DNA from: SXXZ01 sp041177965
GTDB taxonomy: Bacteria > Verrucomicrobiota > Verrucomicrobiia > Limisphaerales > UBA9464
Assembly (NCBI GenBank): GCA_041177965.1
Contig: JBEGWF010000077.1
Coordinates: 1 to 27,157 of the forward strand
Direction: 5' to 3'
DNA length: 27,157 nucleotides
Below are positions 16,771-24,496 of this stretch, in pieces. Under the pieces are notes generated by a model. It did no database searches. It was given only the letters and a program-made list of their open reading frames with translations, and was not told the DNA's origin. A program made the position numbers and the translations under genes. Every line of letters starts with the position of its first letter. The first letter of the stretch is position 1.

Positions 16771-18528
16771 TCACGGCTTGGGCAACGGGAAGCTGGTCCA
16801 GCAGCGCTCCATCTCCTCCTTGGAGGGCACCTTGAGGGGGCGCACGATGCGGAAGCCCAGGAACTGGGCGTCGGTCAGGTACCACTTGGACTTCGGCAAC
16901 TGGGGATCGCGCATCTTCCAGCTCGCGTCGCTGGCCCGTCGGGCGGCGCTGCGCAGAGCCTCCGGATCGTCGTCCCAGGAACCACCGCGGGCCACGTGCG
17001 GATATTCGGCGGCCCCCGGCGTGTAGGGGACGTCTCCGACCTTGGAATAATCGGCCACGTAGGCGTCGAGCACCCATTCAGCGACGTTGCCGTGCATATC
17101 ATGGAGGCCCCAGGGATTGGGCTTCTTCTTGCCGACCTGTTGATACTTCTCGCCGGCGTTGGCGAAGTGCCAGGCGTGCTCGCCGATCTTGGATTCGTCG
17201 TCGCCGAAGGAATACCGGGTGGTCGTGCCCGCGCGGCAGGCGTACTCCCACTCGGCCTCGGTGGCCAGACGGTAGAAGTGGCCGGTCTTGGCGGTGAGCC
17301 ACTTGCAGTACTTCACGGCCGCGTAGTGGGTCATCGAGATGGCGGGGAAGTTCTCCTTGCCCATGCCGAAGCTCATCTCCACGTACGGGGTGGTCGGCCG
17401 GGAGACCGCGTCGGATTCCTTGCCGATGTAGGGGTTCACCCCGGGCTTGGCGTTGGCCGGCAGCAGGTCGGGCATCGCCAACCACAGTTCACGGTCCATG
17501 CGCTCGGTAGGCACGTTGGTTCCCTTCTCGAGGGACGGGAACTGGAAGAGCTCGTACTCGTTCCAGGTGACCTCGGTCTTGCCCATCCAGAAGGGCTCGA
17601 TCTTCACCTTGCGCTGCGGACCCTCGTCCTCCTTGCGCTTGGCCTCGCCGGCCGGGCTGCCCATCACGAATTCACCGGCGGGGATCGGGAGCATCTCGAA
17701 CTTCACATCGGACCCGGAGATGGAGTCGGTGTATGCCTTCATGTCGGCCGCGCTGGTCTCCTTGGCGACCGAGAGCACCCGTGCGTGGATCGCGGCGAGC
17801 ATCGCGTCGTTGTCGCGGGTCAGCAGCGAGGCCGCCTCCTTCTGGCTCAGGGTGACCCCGTCGGGCCACTCCGCGCCCTGATCGATCCAGTCGCGGATGA
17901 GGTCGGTCTTGGCCTTCGGCAGCGGACCGCCTTTCTTGGCGGGCGGCATGAGGTCGTCATGGTCGGCCGGAAGGATCGTGGTGGTGTACACCTTCGAGGC
18001 CTCGGCATCGCCCCGAACGACGGCCTTGGAGGCGAAGAACTCGGCCTTGGAATCCATCCGCAGGTCGCCCTTGGCGTGGCCCTCCTTGTGGCAGGTGACG
18101 CAGTGCACCTCGAAGATCGGCTTCACTTCCTTCACGAAGTCCACCTTCTGCTTCTGGGAGAGCTTGATGGTCTCGGGCCAGACGGCCCCCTCCTGGATCC
18201 ACGTCTTCAGCGTCTCCTGCTGTTGGGGAGTCAGTCGATCGCCCTTGGGAGGCATCAGGTCGTCATGCCCGTCGGGAAGGGTGGTGGTCGTGTAGAGCTT
18301 GCTCTTGGCCGGGTCGCCCGGCACCAGCGATGTCCCGTGTTCGCCGCCCTTGATGGCGTCGGCGCGGGTCACCATCACCAGATCCCCCTTGGGCTTCTCG
18401 GTCCCGTGGCATTTGAGGCAGTGGACCTCGAGGATGGGGCGGACCTGTTTCTTGAAATCCACCGGATCCGCCGCGTTGAGGAGCAGTCCCGCGGTCAGGG
18501 TGGTGGTGATGGCGACGAATCGGTTCAT
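16771..18528 (-). CDS. Double cytochrome c / FGE-sulfatase-like fusion protein
   Basis: This is an exported 585-residue fusion. After a signal peptide (about 1-19) come two tandem planctomycete-type cytochrome c modules of about 106 residues each. The first has heme motif C37-L-K-C40-H41 and DLMPP at about Met92. The second has C143-V-T-C146-H147 and DLMPP at about Met194. The two are clearly an internal duplication. Residues of about 270-570 form an SUMF1/FGE-like domain (PAGEFVMGSP, KTEVTWNEYE, RLATEAEWEYACRAGT, GLHDMHGNVAEWV, HVARGGSWDDD). The paired catalytic cysteines of true formylglycine-generating enzymes are not seen in the C-terminal region (RSAARRASDASWK), so it is probably a binding or structural domain rather than a sulfatase activator. 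The likely role is periplasmic electron transfer; the partner is unknown. Confidence 0.9.
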   Translation of the reverse strand: MNRFVAITTTLTAGLLLNAADPVDFKKQVRPILEVHCLKCHGTEKPKGDLVMVTRADAIKGGEHGTSLVPGDPAKSKLYTTTTLPDGHDDLMPPKGDRLTPQQQETLKTWIQEGAVWPETIKLSQKQKVDFVKEVKPIFEVHCVTCHKEGHAKGDLRMDSKAEFFASKAVVRGDAEASKVYTTTILPADHDDLMPPAKKGGPLPKAKTDLIRDWIDQGAEWPDGVTLSQKEAASLLTRDNDAMLAAIHARVLSVAKETSAADMKAYTDSISGSDVKFEMLPIPAGEFVMGSPAGEAKRKEDEGPQRKVKIEPFWMGKTEVTWNEYELFQFPSLEKGTNVPTERMDRELWLAMPDLLPANAKPGVNPYIGKESDAVSRPTTPYVEMSFGMGKENFPAISMTHYAAVKYCKWLTAKTGHFYRLATEAEWEYACRAGTTTRYSFGDDESKIGEHAWHFANAGEKYQQVGKKKPNPWGLHDMHGNVAEWVLDAYVADYSKVGDVPYTPGAAEYPHVARGGSWDDDPEALRSAARRASDASWKMRDPQLPKSKWYLTDAQFLGFRIVRPLKVPSKEEMERCWTSFPLPKP

Positions 18529-18665
18529 GCTGTGTTGTCTCCGGAGAGGATACCGCCGGGGGTGTTGCCGGTGTCAAATGCAGTGACGGCCCGGGCCGCC
18601 GGAACCTTCAAGCGTTCGACGGGGTTTCGGTCGGATCGGTGGCGGTGCCGCGCGGTGACCGGGAT

Positions 18666-19451
18666 TCACTGGCCGCCGCCGACCTTCGGGTCGAGCCAGG
18701 GCGTTCCACCCCAGTACCAGCGCGAGCTCTTGAGGAGCTCCACATGTCCCTCGCCGAAAGCCACCACGCTCTTGCCGGTGTGGCGCAGTTGCGGGCCGCC
18801 CCAGTTCGGGTCGTCGGAGGTGACGCAGCCCCCGCACGGGGCGTCGTTGATGGGATCGTGCAGCACCCAGGCTCCCGCCTTCTCGGGCGATTTCTCGGTC
18901 ACGCACTTGAGGGGGTCCTTCGCGTCGGCCGTGCGGGGTTTGGAGCCGCCGTCGGTGATCACCACGGTGGCCGCGGGGGAGACCATCCCGGAGTCCTTGG
19001 CCGGGGGGTAGTCCTTCACGTCCCAGACGTTGGGCCAATCGCAGCCGCCCGCTTTGAAATTCATCGAGTAGTTGGAGATCATCTTGTCGGGTTGGTCCGA
19101 GGCGTAGATGGCCCAGCTCTTCTTGAAACCCGGCGTCTTGGTGGGGCAGATCACGATGTTGGTGGTCTGCAGGTAGGGCTTGAGGAAGTTGAACCAGAGT
19201 TTGCGGTTCACGTTGTCGCCCCGGACCCAGAAGGTGGGCGTGAAATACCCCTGGTTGTCGGAGGCGTAGAGGGCCTCGGAGATCATGACCTGCCGCAGGT
19301 TGCTCGTGCAGTTGGACGACTTGGCCTTCTCCTTGGCCCGTGACAGGGCCGGCAGGAGCATCCCCGCCAGGATGGCGATGATGGCGATGACCACGAGCAG
19401 TTCGATCAGGGTGAAGCCGGAGCCTGCCGACGGGGATCTGCGGGGATTCAT
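18666..19451 (-). CDS. Type II secretion-like pseudopilin, PVC H-X9-DG type
   Basis: This 261-residue protein has a type IV prepilin leader: a short basic start, then G-FTLIELLVVIAIIAILAG, with the peptidase cleavage site after Gly and Glu at +5. A long N-terminal helix follows (LLPALSRAKEKAKSSNC). The C-terminal globular part has the planctomycete/verrucomicrobial motif as RHTGKSVVAFGEGHVEL. This is H-X9-E-G, with Glu in place of the usual Asp. Such proteins are abundant in PVC genomes and are thought to be pseudopilins or surface proteins; their function is largely unknown. No secretion ATPase or secretin gene is in the window. The start at 19451 opens the prepilin leader. It is divergent from ruvA, with 126 bases between, and is the first gene of the minus-strand exported cluster. 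Confidence 0.88.
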   Translation of the reverse strand: MNPRRSPSAGSGFTLIELLVVIAIIAILAGMLLPALSRAKEKAKSSNCTSNLRQVMISEALYASDNQGYFTPTFWVRGDNVNRKLWFNFLKPYLQTTNIVICPTKTPGFKKSWAIYASDQPDKMISNYSMNFKAGGCDWPNVWDVKDYPPAKDSGMVSPAATVVITDGGSKPRTADAKDPLKCVTEKSPEKAGAWVLHDPINDAPCGGCVTSDDPNWGGPQLRHTGKSVVAFGEGHVELLKSSRWYWGGTPWLDPKVGGGQ

Positions 19452-19577
19452 GGAGGTTCTGTGTAGACGGAAAGCCCCGGTTTGTCTCCTCCGAAGATGC
19501 CCTCGGGCGGGGCTGGTTCGGAAATTCCCGAGGACCGGGCTTGATTCCGGCGCCGCGAAGCCGCATCTCGGCCGGAG

Positions 19578-20201
19578 GTGATCACGTTTTTGAGAGGAAC
19601 ATTGGTCGAGGCGCTGCCGACCCAGGCGGTGGTGGAGGTCCAAGGCGTGGGATACGAGGTCCTGATCCCGTTGTCCTCCTACGACCGGCTGCCCGCCGCG
19701 GGCTCCGAGGTGTTCCTGCTCACCCATCTGGCCATCCGGGAGGACGCCCACCTGCTCTACGGATTCCTCACCGCGGCGGAGCGGGACCTGTTCAGACTCC
19801 TCATCCACACGGTGAGCGGCATCGGCCCGAAGATCGCCCTGGGCGTCCTGAGCGGCATGACCGTGTCGGCCTTCCGCGGGGCCGTGGCCGCGGGCGACGT
19901 CAAAGCGTTGTCGTCGGTGCAGGGGGTGGGGCGCAAGACCGCCGAGCGGATCGTCGTCGAACTGAAGGACAAGCTGGGCGGATTCGGGTCGGTCGGATCG
20001 TCGGCCGCCCCGGTGTCGGGCGGAACGGCGCCCGTTTCCAGGGTCGAGGACACGCGGGGGACCGATGCCGTGGCGGCCCTCATGGCCCTGGGCGTCAAGC
20101 CGGCCGAGGCGCACGACTCGGTCCGGGCGGCGTTGGCCATGCTGGGGCCCGAGGCCACGGTGGAGCAATTGATCCGGGCCTGCCTGCGGCGCAATGCCTG
20201 A
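19578..20201 (+). CDS. ruvA: Holliday junction branch migration protein RuvA
   Basis: RuvA binds Holliday junctions as a tetramer and loads the RuvB motor during recombination. The 207-residue protein has the N-terminal OB fold (MITFLRGTLVEA, VEVQGVGYEVLIPLS), two helix-hairpin-helix motifs (VSGIGPKIAL and VQGVGRKTAERIV), a flexible Gly/Ser/Pro-rich linker, and the C-terminal RuvB-binding domain (DAVAALMALGVKPAEAHDSV). The start is GTG at 19578, fixed by the conserved MITFLRG N-terminus. GGAG lies directly against the start codon, so initiation may be weak. No ruvB or ruvC is adjacent. The downstream gene overlaps its stop codon. Confidence 0.96.
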   Translation: MITFLRGTLVEALPTQAVVEVQGVGYEVLIPLSSYDRLPAAGSEVFLLTHLAIREDAHLLYGFLTAAERDLFRLLIHTVSGIGPKIALGVLSGMTVSAFRGAVAAGDVKALSSVQGVGRKTAERIVVELKDKLGGFGSVGSSAAPVSGGTAPVSRVEDTRGTDAVAALMALGVKPAEAHDSVRAALAMLGPEATVEQLIRACLRRNA

Positions 20202-20913
20202 ACGGATGAATCGCACGCCCCCATCGCACTCCGGCCATGGCCGCCCCGGGGTGGTCCTCCCGGAGCGGGCCCGTTGGCACGGGCGCCTGGCCGCGGGGCT
20301 CATCGCGATCCTGGCCCGCTTGCTGGCCTCGACCCTGCGCTGGCACTGGACGGATCACTCGTTCTTCAACGACACCCGGACGGAGCAGCGGGCCATCTTC
20401 GCCATCTGGCACAATCGCTTGGCCCTGTCCCTGATCCTCTACCACCGCCATGTCGCCCGCTGCGGCAGCCGCCGCCGCTTGGCCGCCCTGGTGAGCGCGA
20501 GCCGCGACGGCGGTCTCCTGGCCCGGGTGCTCGAACTCTTCGACGTGGTCGGAATCCGGGGGTCGTCCAGTCGGCGCGGCGCGCCCGCGGTGCGCGAACT
20601 GGTCTCGGCGGCCACCGAGGGCTGCGATCTGGCGGTGACTCCGGACGGCCCCCGCGGTCCCCGCTACGAGCCGCACCCGGGCGTCGTCTCGCTGGCCCAG
20701 CTCACCGGGCTGCCGATCGTCCCGGTCTCGTTCCGGCTGGGATGGAAGTGGACCCTCGGCAGTTGGGATCGTTTCCAGATCCCGATCCCGTTCAGCCGGT
20801 GCGAGGTGGTCTTCGGAGAACCCCTCTGGGTGCCCCGTTCCGTCGATGAAACCGGGCGTGAAGAGGCCCGTATCGCCCTGAGGGATCGGCTCATGGTCAT
20901 CACCCGGGATTGA
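20194..20913 (+). CDS. DUF374 lysophospholipid-acyltransferase-like protein
   Basis: This 239-residue protein belongs to the DUF374 family, related to lysophospholipid and lipid A acyltransferases. Conserved stretches are FAIWHNRL (the His-bearing block), VSASRDGGLLARVLELF, RGSSSRRGAPAVRELV and VTPDGPRGPRYEPHPGVVSLAQLTGLPIVPV. A membrane-associated helix precedes them (LAAGLIAILARLLASTL). It likely acts at the cytoplasmic face of the inner membrane in lipid or LPS acylation; the exact reaction is not known. The ATG at 20194 overlaps the ruvA stop by eight bases, suggesting translational coupling; an ATG at 20206 would remove four residues and is equally possible. Confidence 0.85.
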   Translation: MPERMNRTPPSHSGHGRPGVVLPERARWHGRLAAGLIAILARLLASTLRWHWTDHSFFNDTRTEQRAIFAIWHNRLALSLILYHRHVARCGSRRRLAALVSASRDGGLLARVLELFDVVGIRGSSSRRGAPAVRELVSAATEGCDLAVTPDGPRGPRYEPHPGVVSLAQLTGLPIVPVSFRLGWKWTLGSWDRFQIPIPFSRCEVVFGEPLWVPRSVDETGREEARIALRDRLMVITRD

Positions 20914-20955
20914 TCGGTCGCGCAGCCTGCGGCCCGAGCGGCGGATCCCCGATCA
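20911..20955. terminator. Inverted repeat spanning two convergent stop codons
   Basis: TGATCGG (20911-20917) and CCGATCA (20949-20955) are perfect 7-base inverted repeats, and each outer end is the stop codon of one of the two convergent genes (DUF374 and def). Inside lies CGCAGCCTGCG, itself a palindrome with one central base. The whole can fold as a branched stem and may stop transcription from both sides. No T-tract is present. Confidence 0.4.
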
Positions 20956-21522
20956 GTGGCGCTTGAGCCTCTTCCTGGTCTCGGCCTGCAGGGTGTTGAC
21001 CTCGTCCCGCACCTCGCCCCGCGTCTCGGAATCCATGCGGTCGATGAATAGGACCCCGTTGAGGTGATCCACCTCGTGCTGGATCGCCCGGGCCAGGAGC
21101 CCGCCCGCCTTGAACTCGAAGGGTTCGTTCCGGTCGTTGATGGCCCGGACCTCCACCTCGGCGGGGCGGCTGACCTCTCCGTAGATCTCCGGGAAGCTCA
21201 GGCAGCCTTCGGGGCCGGAGGTCGGTTCCCCGGTCGGTCGGATCGTGGGGTTGATGAGCACCAGCGGCATGAATGCTTCGACGTCGGCCGGTTGGCCGGA
21301 GATCCAGAGCTGGCTCGGACGATCCTTCACGCCGCGCACATCGATCACCGCCAACTGGAGAGCCAGTCCGACCTGTTGGGCCGCGAGGCCGATGCCGTGC
21401 GATTCGTACATCGTGTCGAACATCGCGGCGATCTTCTCGCGCAGCGGTTCGTCCACGGATTCGATGCGCGCTCCGCGTTGGCGGAGGATGGGATCCCCAT
21501 AATGGACCACGGCGAACTTCAT
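20953..21522 (-). CDS. def: Peptide deformylase
   Basis: Def removes the formyl group from the N-terminal methionine of new proteins. The 189-residue protein has all three family motifs: GIGLAAQQVG at about 43-52, EGCLSFP with metal ligand Cys107, and QHEVDHLNG with ligands His149 and His153 and catalytic Glu150. The start ATG at 21522 gives the normal N-terminus (MKFAVVHYGDPILRQ); the longer open frame to 21945 runs into rpmH on the other strand and is not coding. It is divergent from rpmH with about 216 bases between, and convergent with the acyltransferase-like gene. The usual neighbour fmt is not present. Confidence 0.96.
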   Translation of the reverse strand: MKFAVVHYGDPILRQRGARIESVDEPLREKIAAMFDTMYESHGIGLAAQQVGLALQLAVIDVRGVKDRPSQLWISGQPADVEAFMPLVLINPTIRPTGEPTSGPEGCLSFPEIYGEVSRPAEVEVRAINDRNEPFEFKAGGLLARAIQHEVDHLNGVLFIDRMDSETRGEVRDEVNTLQAETRKRLKRH

Positions 21523-21670
21523 TGCCGATGATCCTGGCCCAAGACCCCGCTCCTGGCCAGCCCGGGTCGCTGGTGGCCGCAGAGCGATCCAGGCCTGTTC
21601 GGGGAGGGGCCTTCCCCCGGGCTGGCGATCCGGCCATGATCTCCGGGGATTGCGGGATGTTTCCAGGCGC

Positions 21671-21698
21671 TTGACTCGAACGCCCCGACAGGTAGGGT
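21671..21698 (+). promoter_or_regulatory. Sigma-70-like promoter for the rpmH cluster
   Basis: TTGACT (21671-21676, five of six matches) and TAGGGT (21693-21698, three of six) are spaced by 16 bases. Transcription would start near 21705, about 34 bases before the rpmH ATG. No clear DnaA box (TTATCCACA-like) was seen nearby, so this does not look like the replication origin. Confidence 0.45.
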
Positions 21699-21738
21699 GA
21701 GCGGCTCCGCTGGCGAGCAAGTCGGCGGACCCACAGCG

Positions 21739-21876
21739 ATGAAACGCCAGTATCAACCGTCGAAAATCCGCCGCCAGCGCCAGCATGGGTTCCGTGCCCG
21801 CGCGGCGACCAAGAGCGGTCGCGCCATTCTCAACAACCGCCGCCGGGTGGGCCGCAAGCGCCTGACCCCGGTGTGA
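21739..21876 (+). CDS. rpmH: 50S ribosomal protein L34
   Basis: This 45-residue, very basic protein reads MKRQYQPSKIRRQRQHGF and ends RRRVGRKRLTPV, which is the L34 pattern along its whole length. It is a structural protein of the large ribosomal subunit. It heads the conserved rpmH-rnpA-yidD-yidC-jag cluster. The stop codon TGA overlaps a GTG (21873) that opens a long rnpA frame. A sigma-70-like promoter lies upstream. Confidence 0.97.
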   Translation: MKRQYQPSKIRRQRQHGFRARAATKSGRAILNNRRRVGRKRLTPV

Positions 21877-21959
21877 GGCGACTCGGGACGGCCGGCCCGT
21901 CCCCCGCAGCCACCGTCTCCCACAGCCACGGTTCCCCGCAGCCACCGTCCCCCGCTGCC

Positions 21960-22370
21960 ATGCACCCGCCGGAGCGGCTCGGGTTTCCCCGTCGAAGGCG
22001 CCTCTCGCGCTCCTCCGATTTCGAGCGTCTCCGTGACGAGGGCCGCCGCGAGGTGTGCGGCACCCTCATCCTGAACTGGCTCCCCGCGGCGCAGTTGCGT
22101 CTGGGGATCGTCACCAGCCGGAAAGTTGGGCCCGCGATCGTCCGATCCCGTGCCCGGCGGCTCCTCCGCGAGGTCTTCCGCCAGCACCAGCACGAGGTCG
22201 TCGGCACGGTCTCGATGGTGCTGGTCGCCCGTCGGTCGATCGCAGGGTCGCATCTGGAGACCGTGCGCCGCGACTACCTCCGGGCCTTGTCGCGCGCCCG
22301 GCTGATCAAACCCGGGCCTTCCGCCCCCGCCGTCCCAGCCCCCGCCGTCCCAGCCCCCGCCGTCCCATGA
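21960..22370 (+). CDS. rnpA: Ribonuclease P protein component
   Basis: RnpA is the protein subunit of RNase P, which trims the 5' end of precursor tRNAs. The 136-residue product has the family core: LSRSSDFERLRDEGRR, LGIVTSRKVGPAIVRSRARRLLREVFR (the arginine-rich RNA-binding RNP motif, with Ser in place of the usual Asn in NR) and VLVARRSIAG. The ATG at 21960 gives a normal N-terminus. A GTG at 21873, overlapping the rpmH stop, would add 29 Pro/Ser/Ala/His-rich residues encoded by an imperfect CCGCAGCCACCG repeat. The C-terminus ends in three PAVPA repeats and its TGA overlaps the yidD ATG. Confidence 0.88.
   Translation: MHPPERLGFPRRRRLSRSSDFERLRDEGRREVCGTLILNWLPAAQLRLGIVTSRKVGPAIVRSRARRLLREVFRQHQHEVVGTVSMVLVARRSIAGSHLETVRRDYLRALSRARLIKPGPSAPAVPAPAVPAPAVP
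22324..22367 (+). repeat. Three tandem 15-bp repeats at the rnpA 3' end
   Basis: The unit CCCCCGCCGTCCCAG occurs at 22324-22338 and 22339-22353, and again at 22354-22367 with the last base changed. It encodes the PAVPA repeats at the RnpA C-terminus. The end of the third copy supplies the A of the ATGA that is both the rnpA stop and the yidD start. Slippage in whole units would keep the frame. Confidence 0.85.
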
Positions 22371-22663
22371 ACCCGATCCAACACCTGCTCATGACCCTGA
22401 TCCGGGTCTATCGCGGGGTGGGTTCACCCGCCAAGCGGTTCCTGCTCGGTCCCGGTTCCGGTTGCCGGTTCGTGCCGACCTGTTCGGCCTATGCCCTCGA
22501 GGCCATCGGTCGCCATGGCGCCGGGCGTGGCGTGCGCCTTTCCCTCGGCCGGTTGTGCCGATGCCATCCGTGGGGCCCTTGCGGGCACGATCCCGTGCCG
22601 GCTGCGCCCCTTCGCTCGTCGCCCCCCGGAAAACTCCCCGAATCCCTCCTCATTTCCCATTAG
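22367..22663 (+). CDS. yidD: Membrane protein insertion efficiency factor YidD
   Basis: YidD is a small membrane-associated factor that helps YidC-dependent insertion. The 98-residue protein has the signature GCRFVPTCSAYALEAIGRHG followed by RLCRCHPWGPCGHDPVP, with the conserved cysteines. An amphipathic start (IQHLLMTLIRVYRGVG) precedes it. The ATG overlaps the rnpA stop (ATGA), indicating translational coupling. yidC begins three bases after its stop codon. Confidence 0.95.
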   Translation: MNPIQHLLMTLIRVYRGVGSPAKRFLLGPGSGCRFVPTCSAYALEAIGRHGAGRGVRLSLGRLCRCHPWGPCGHDPVPAAPLRSSPPGKLPESLLISH

Positions 22664-22666
22664 ACC

Positions 22667-24481
22667 ATGGACCGCAAAGGTATCGCGCTGATCGCCGTCT
22701 GCATCGCCGGGATGTTGGGCCTCAAGTATGTGGCCGACCTCCTCTGGCCCACCCCGAAGGGGGCCCGCACCGAGCCAACGGCGCTGGTCGCCAGCAATGC
22801 GCCATCGACCAAGGTCAATGCCCCGCCGGCCACCGCCACCCACGCCGCCCCGGCCCTTGCCGGCGCGCCTGTGGTGCCGCCTTCCATCGGCACGGCCGAG
22901 GAGTCGGTCGTGCTCGAGAACGACCTCCTCCGCATCAACTTCACCTCACACGGGGGCGGCGCCCGCCTGATCGAGCTCAAGAAGTACCCGGCTTCGGTCG
23001 ATTGCAGCGACGCTTCCGCCAAGGGCATCCCCTCCGCCCTGAACCGGTTCGCGCCGGTCCCGGCGCTCACCCTCGGGGCGGGGCCCCTGACCGGCGACGG
23101 CCTCTTCAGCCTCCGCAAGTCGGGCTCGACGGTGCGTGCCGAGAAGGCCCTCACCAATGGTCTGGCGGTGTCGCAGGAGTGGATCCTCTCCAATGGCTAT
23201 TTCTTCGAGACGGTCGTGACGGTGGAGAACCGCGGACCATCGCCGGTATCGGTGCCTCCGCATGAATACGTCGTCGGGGCGGCGACGCCGATGGATCGGC
23301 ACGATCCGGCCGAGGTGCAGGGAGCCTACTGGTTCGACGGCACGAAGGCCGAGCAGATCCACCGCGCTTGGTTCGCCAACGCCACGATGGGCTGCTCGAC
23401 GATCGGCACTCCGCGGATCGAATTCACGGGCGGCAGCAGCAACGTCGTCTGGGCGGCGGTGCACAACCAGTTCTTCGCGCTCATCGCCCAGCCGGAACGG
23501 TCCCCGGCGGGGGTTCGGGTGGTCGACATGCCCCTGCCGAAACCGTCCACGGCGGAGAGGGACGCCGATGGACGGCTCAACACCGATCCCCATGCCTACC
23601 ACACCAGCCTCACCTACGTCGGCCAGACCCTGCAGCCCGGAGAGAAGCTGGTCCGCCGCCATACGATCTACGCGGGACCCAAGGAATACCGCCAGCTCAA
23701 GACCAGCGAGAAGCAGCTCGACCTGGTGATGGACTTCACGGGGATCACCGGTTTCTGCGCCAAGGCCCTCCTGCTGCTGCTCAACGCGGTCCACTCGCTG
23801 ATCCCCTCCTACGGGGCTTCCATCGTCGTCCTGACCATCCTGATCAAGCTGGCCTTCTGGCCCCTGACCAATGCCAGCACGCGCTCCATGAAGCGCATGT
23901 CCGCGCTGCAGCCGCAGATGAACGCCATCCGCGAGAAGTACAAGAACGATCCGGCCAAGATGAACCAGAAGACCATGGAGTTCATGAAGGAGCACCGGCT
24001 CAACCCCATGGCCGGCTGTCTGCCGCTGCTGCTGACCTTCCCGGTGTTCATCGGGTTCTTCTTCATGCTCCGGACGGCGATCGAGCTGCGGGGCGAGAGC
24101 TTCCTCTGGTGCTGCGACCTCTCCCGGCCCGACAGCGTGTACGTGGTTCCCGGCATGGGATTCATCCCGCTCCTGGGCATCTCCGGCATCGGCCTGCCGC
24201 TGAACATCATGCCGCTGCTGTACCTGGCGACGGCCTGGTGGCAGTCGACCCTGACGCCGGTGTCCCCGCAGATGGATCCGGCCCAGCAGAAGATGCTCAA
24301 GTACATGCCCGTCTTCTTCGGGGTTCTCTTCTACAACTATTCGGCGGGCCTGACGCTGTACTGGACGACCCAGAATTTGATGACCATCCTGCAGACCAAG
24401 ATCACCAAGTCGAACGAGGGTCCGGGAACCGGCGGCGCGGCCGCGGTCGTCTCGCCCGTCCAGACCGGACGTCGGAAGTGA
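22667..24481 (+). CDS. yidC: Membrane protein insertase YidC
   Basis: YidC inserts proteins into the inner membrane, alone or with SecYEG. This 604-residue protein is the Gram-negative type: an N-terminal membrane anchor (GIALIAVCIAGMLGLKYVA), a large periplasmic beta-domain (about 60-350), and the conserved insertase core from about residue 360. The hydrophilic-groove cation is Lys394 (TILIKLAFWPLT) where E. coli has Arg. The C1 loop (MKRMSALQPQMNAIREKYKNDP) and the membrane segments LLLTFPVFIGFFFML and YMPVFFGVLFYNYSAGLTLYW are clear. The C-terminus lacks a long basic tail. The periplasmic domain supports a diderm cell envelope. Confidence 0.96.
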   Translation: MDRKGIALIAVCIAGMLGLKYVADLLWPTPKGARTEPTALVASNAPSTKVNAPPATATHAAPALAGAPVVPPSIGTAEESVVLENDLLRINFTSHGGGARLIELKKYPASVDCSDASAKGIPSALNRFAPVPALTLGAGPLTGDGLFSLRKSGSTVRAEKALTNGLAVSQEWILSNGYFFETVVTVENRGPSPVSVPPHEYVVGAATPMDRHDPAEVQGAYWFDGTKAEQIHRAWFANATMGCSTIGTPRIEFTGGSSNVVWAAVHNQFFALIAQPERSPAGVRVVDMPLPKPSTAERDADGRLNTDPHAYHTSLTYVGQTLQPGEKLVRRHTIYAGPKEYRQLKTSEKQLDLVMDFTGITGFCAKALLLLLNAVHSLIPSYGASIVVLTILIKLAFWPLTNASTRSMKRMSALQPQMNAIREKYKNDPAKMNQKTMEFMKEHRLNPMAGCLPLLLTFPVFIGFFFMLRTAIELRGESFLWCCDLSRPDSVYVVPGMGFIPLLGISGIGLPLNIMPLLYLATAWWQSTLTPVSPQMDPAQQKMLKYMPVFFGVLFYNYSAGLTLYWTTQNLMTILQTKITKSNEGPGTGGAAAVVSPVQTGRRK

Positions 24482-24496
24482 TCCGCCTGATTTTCC

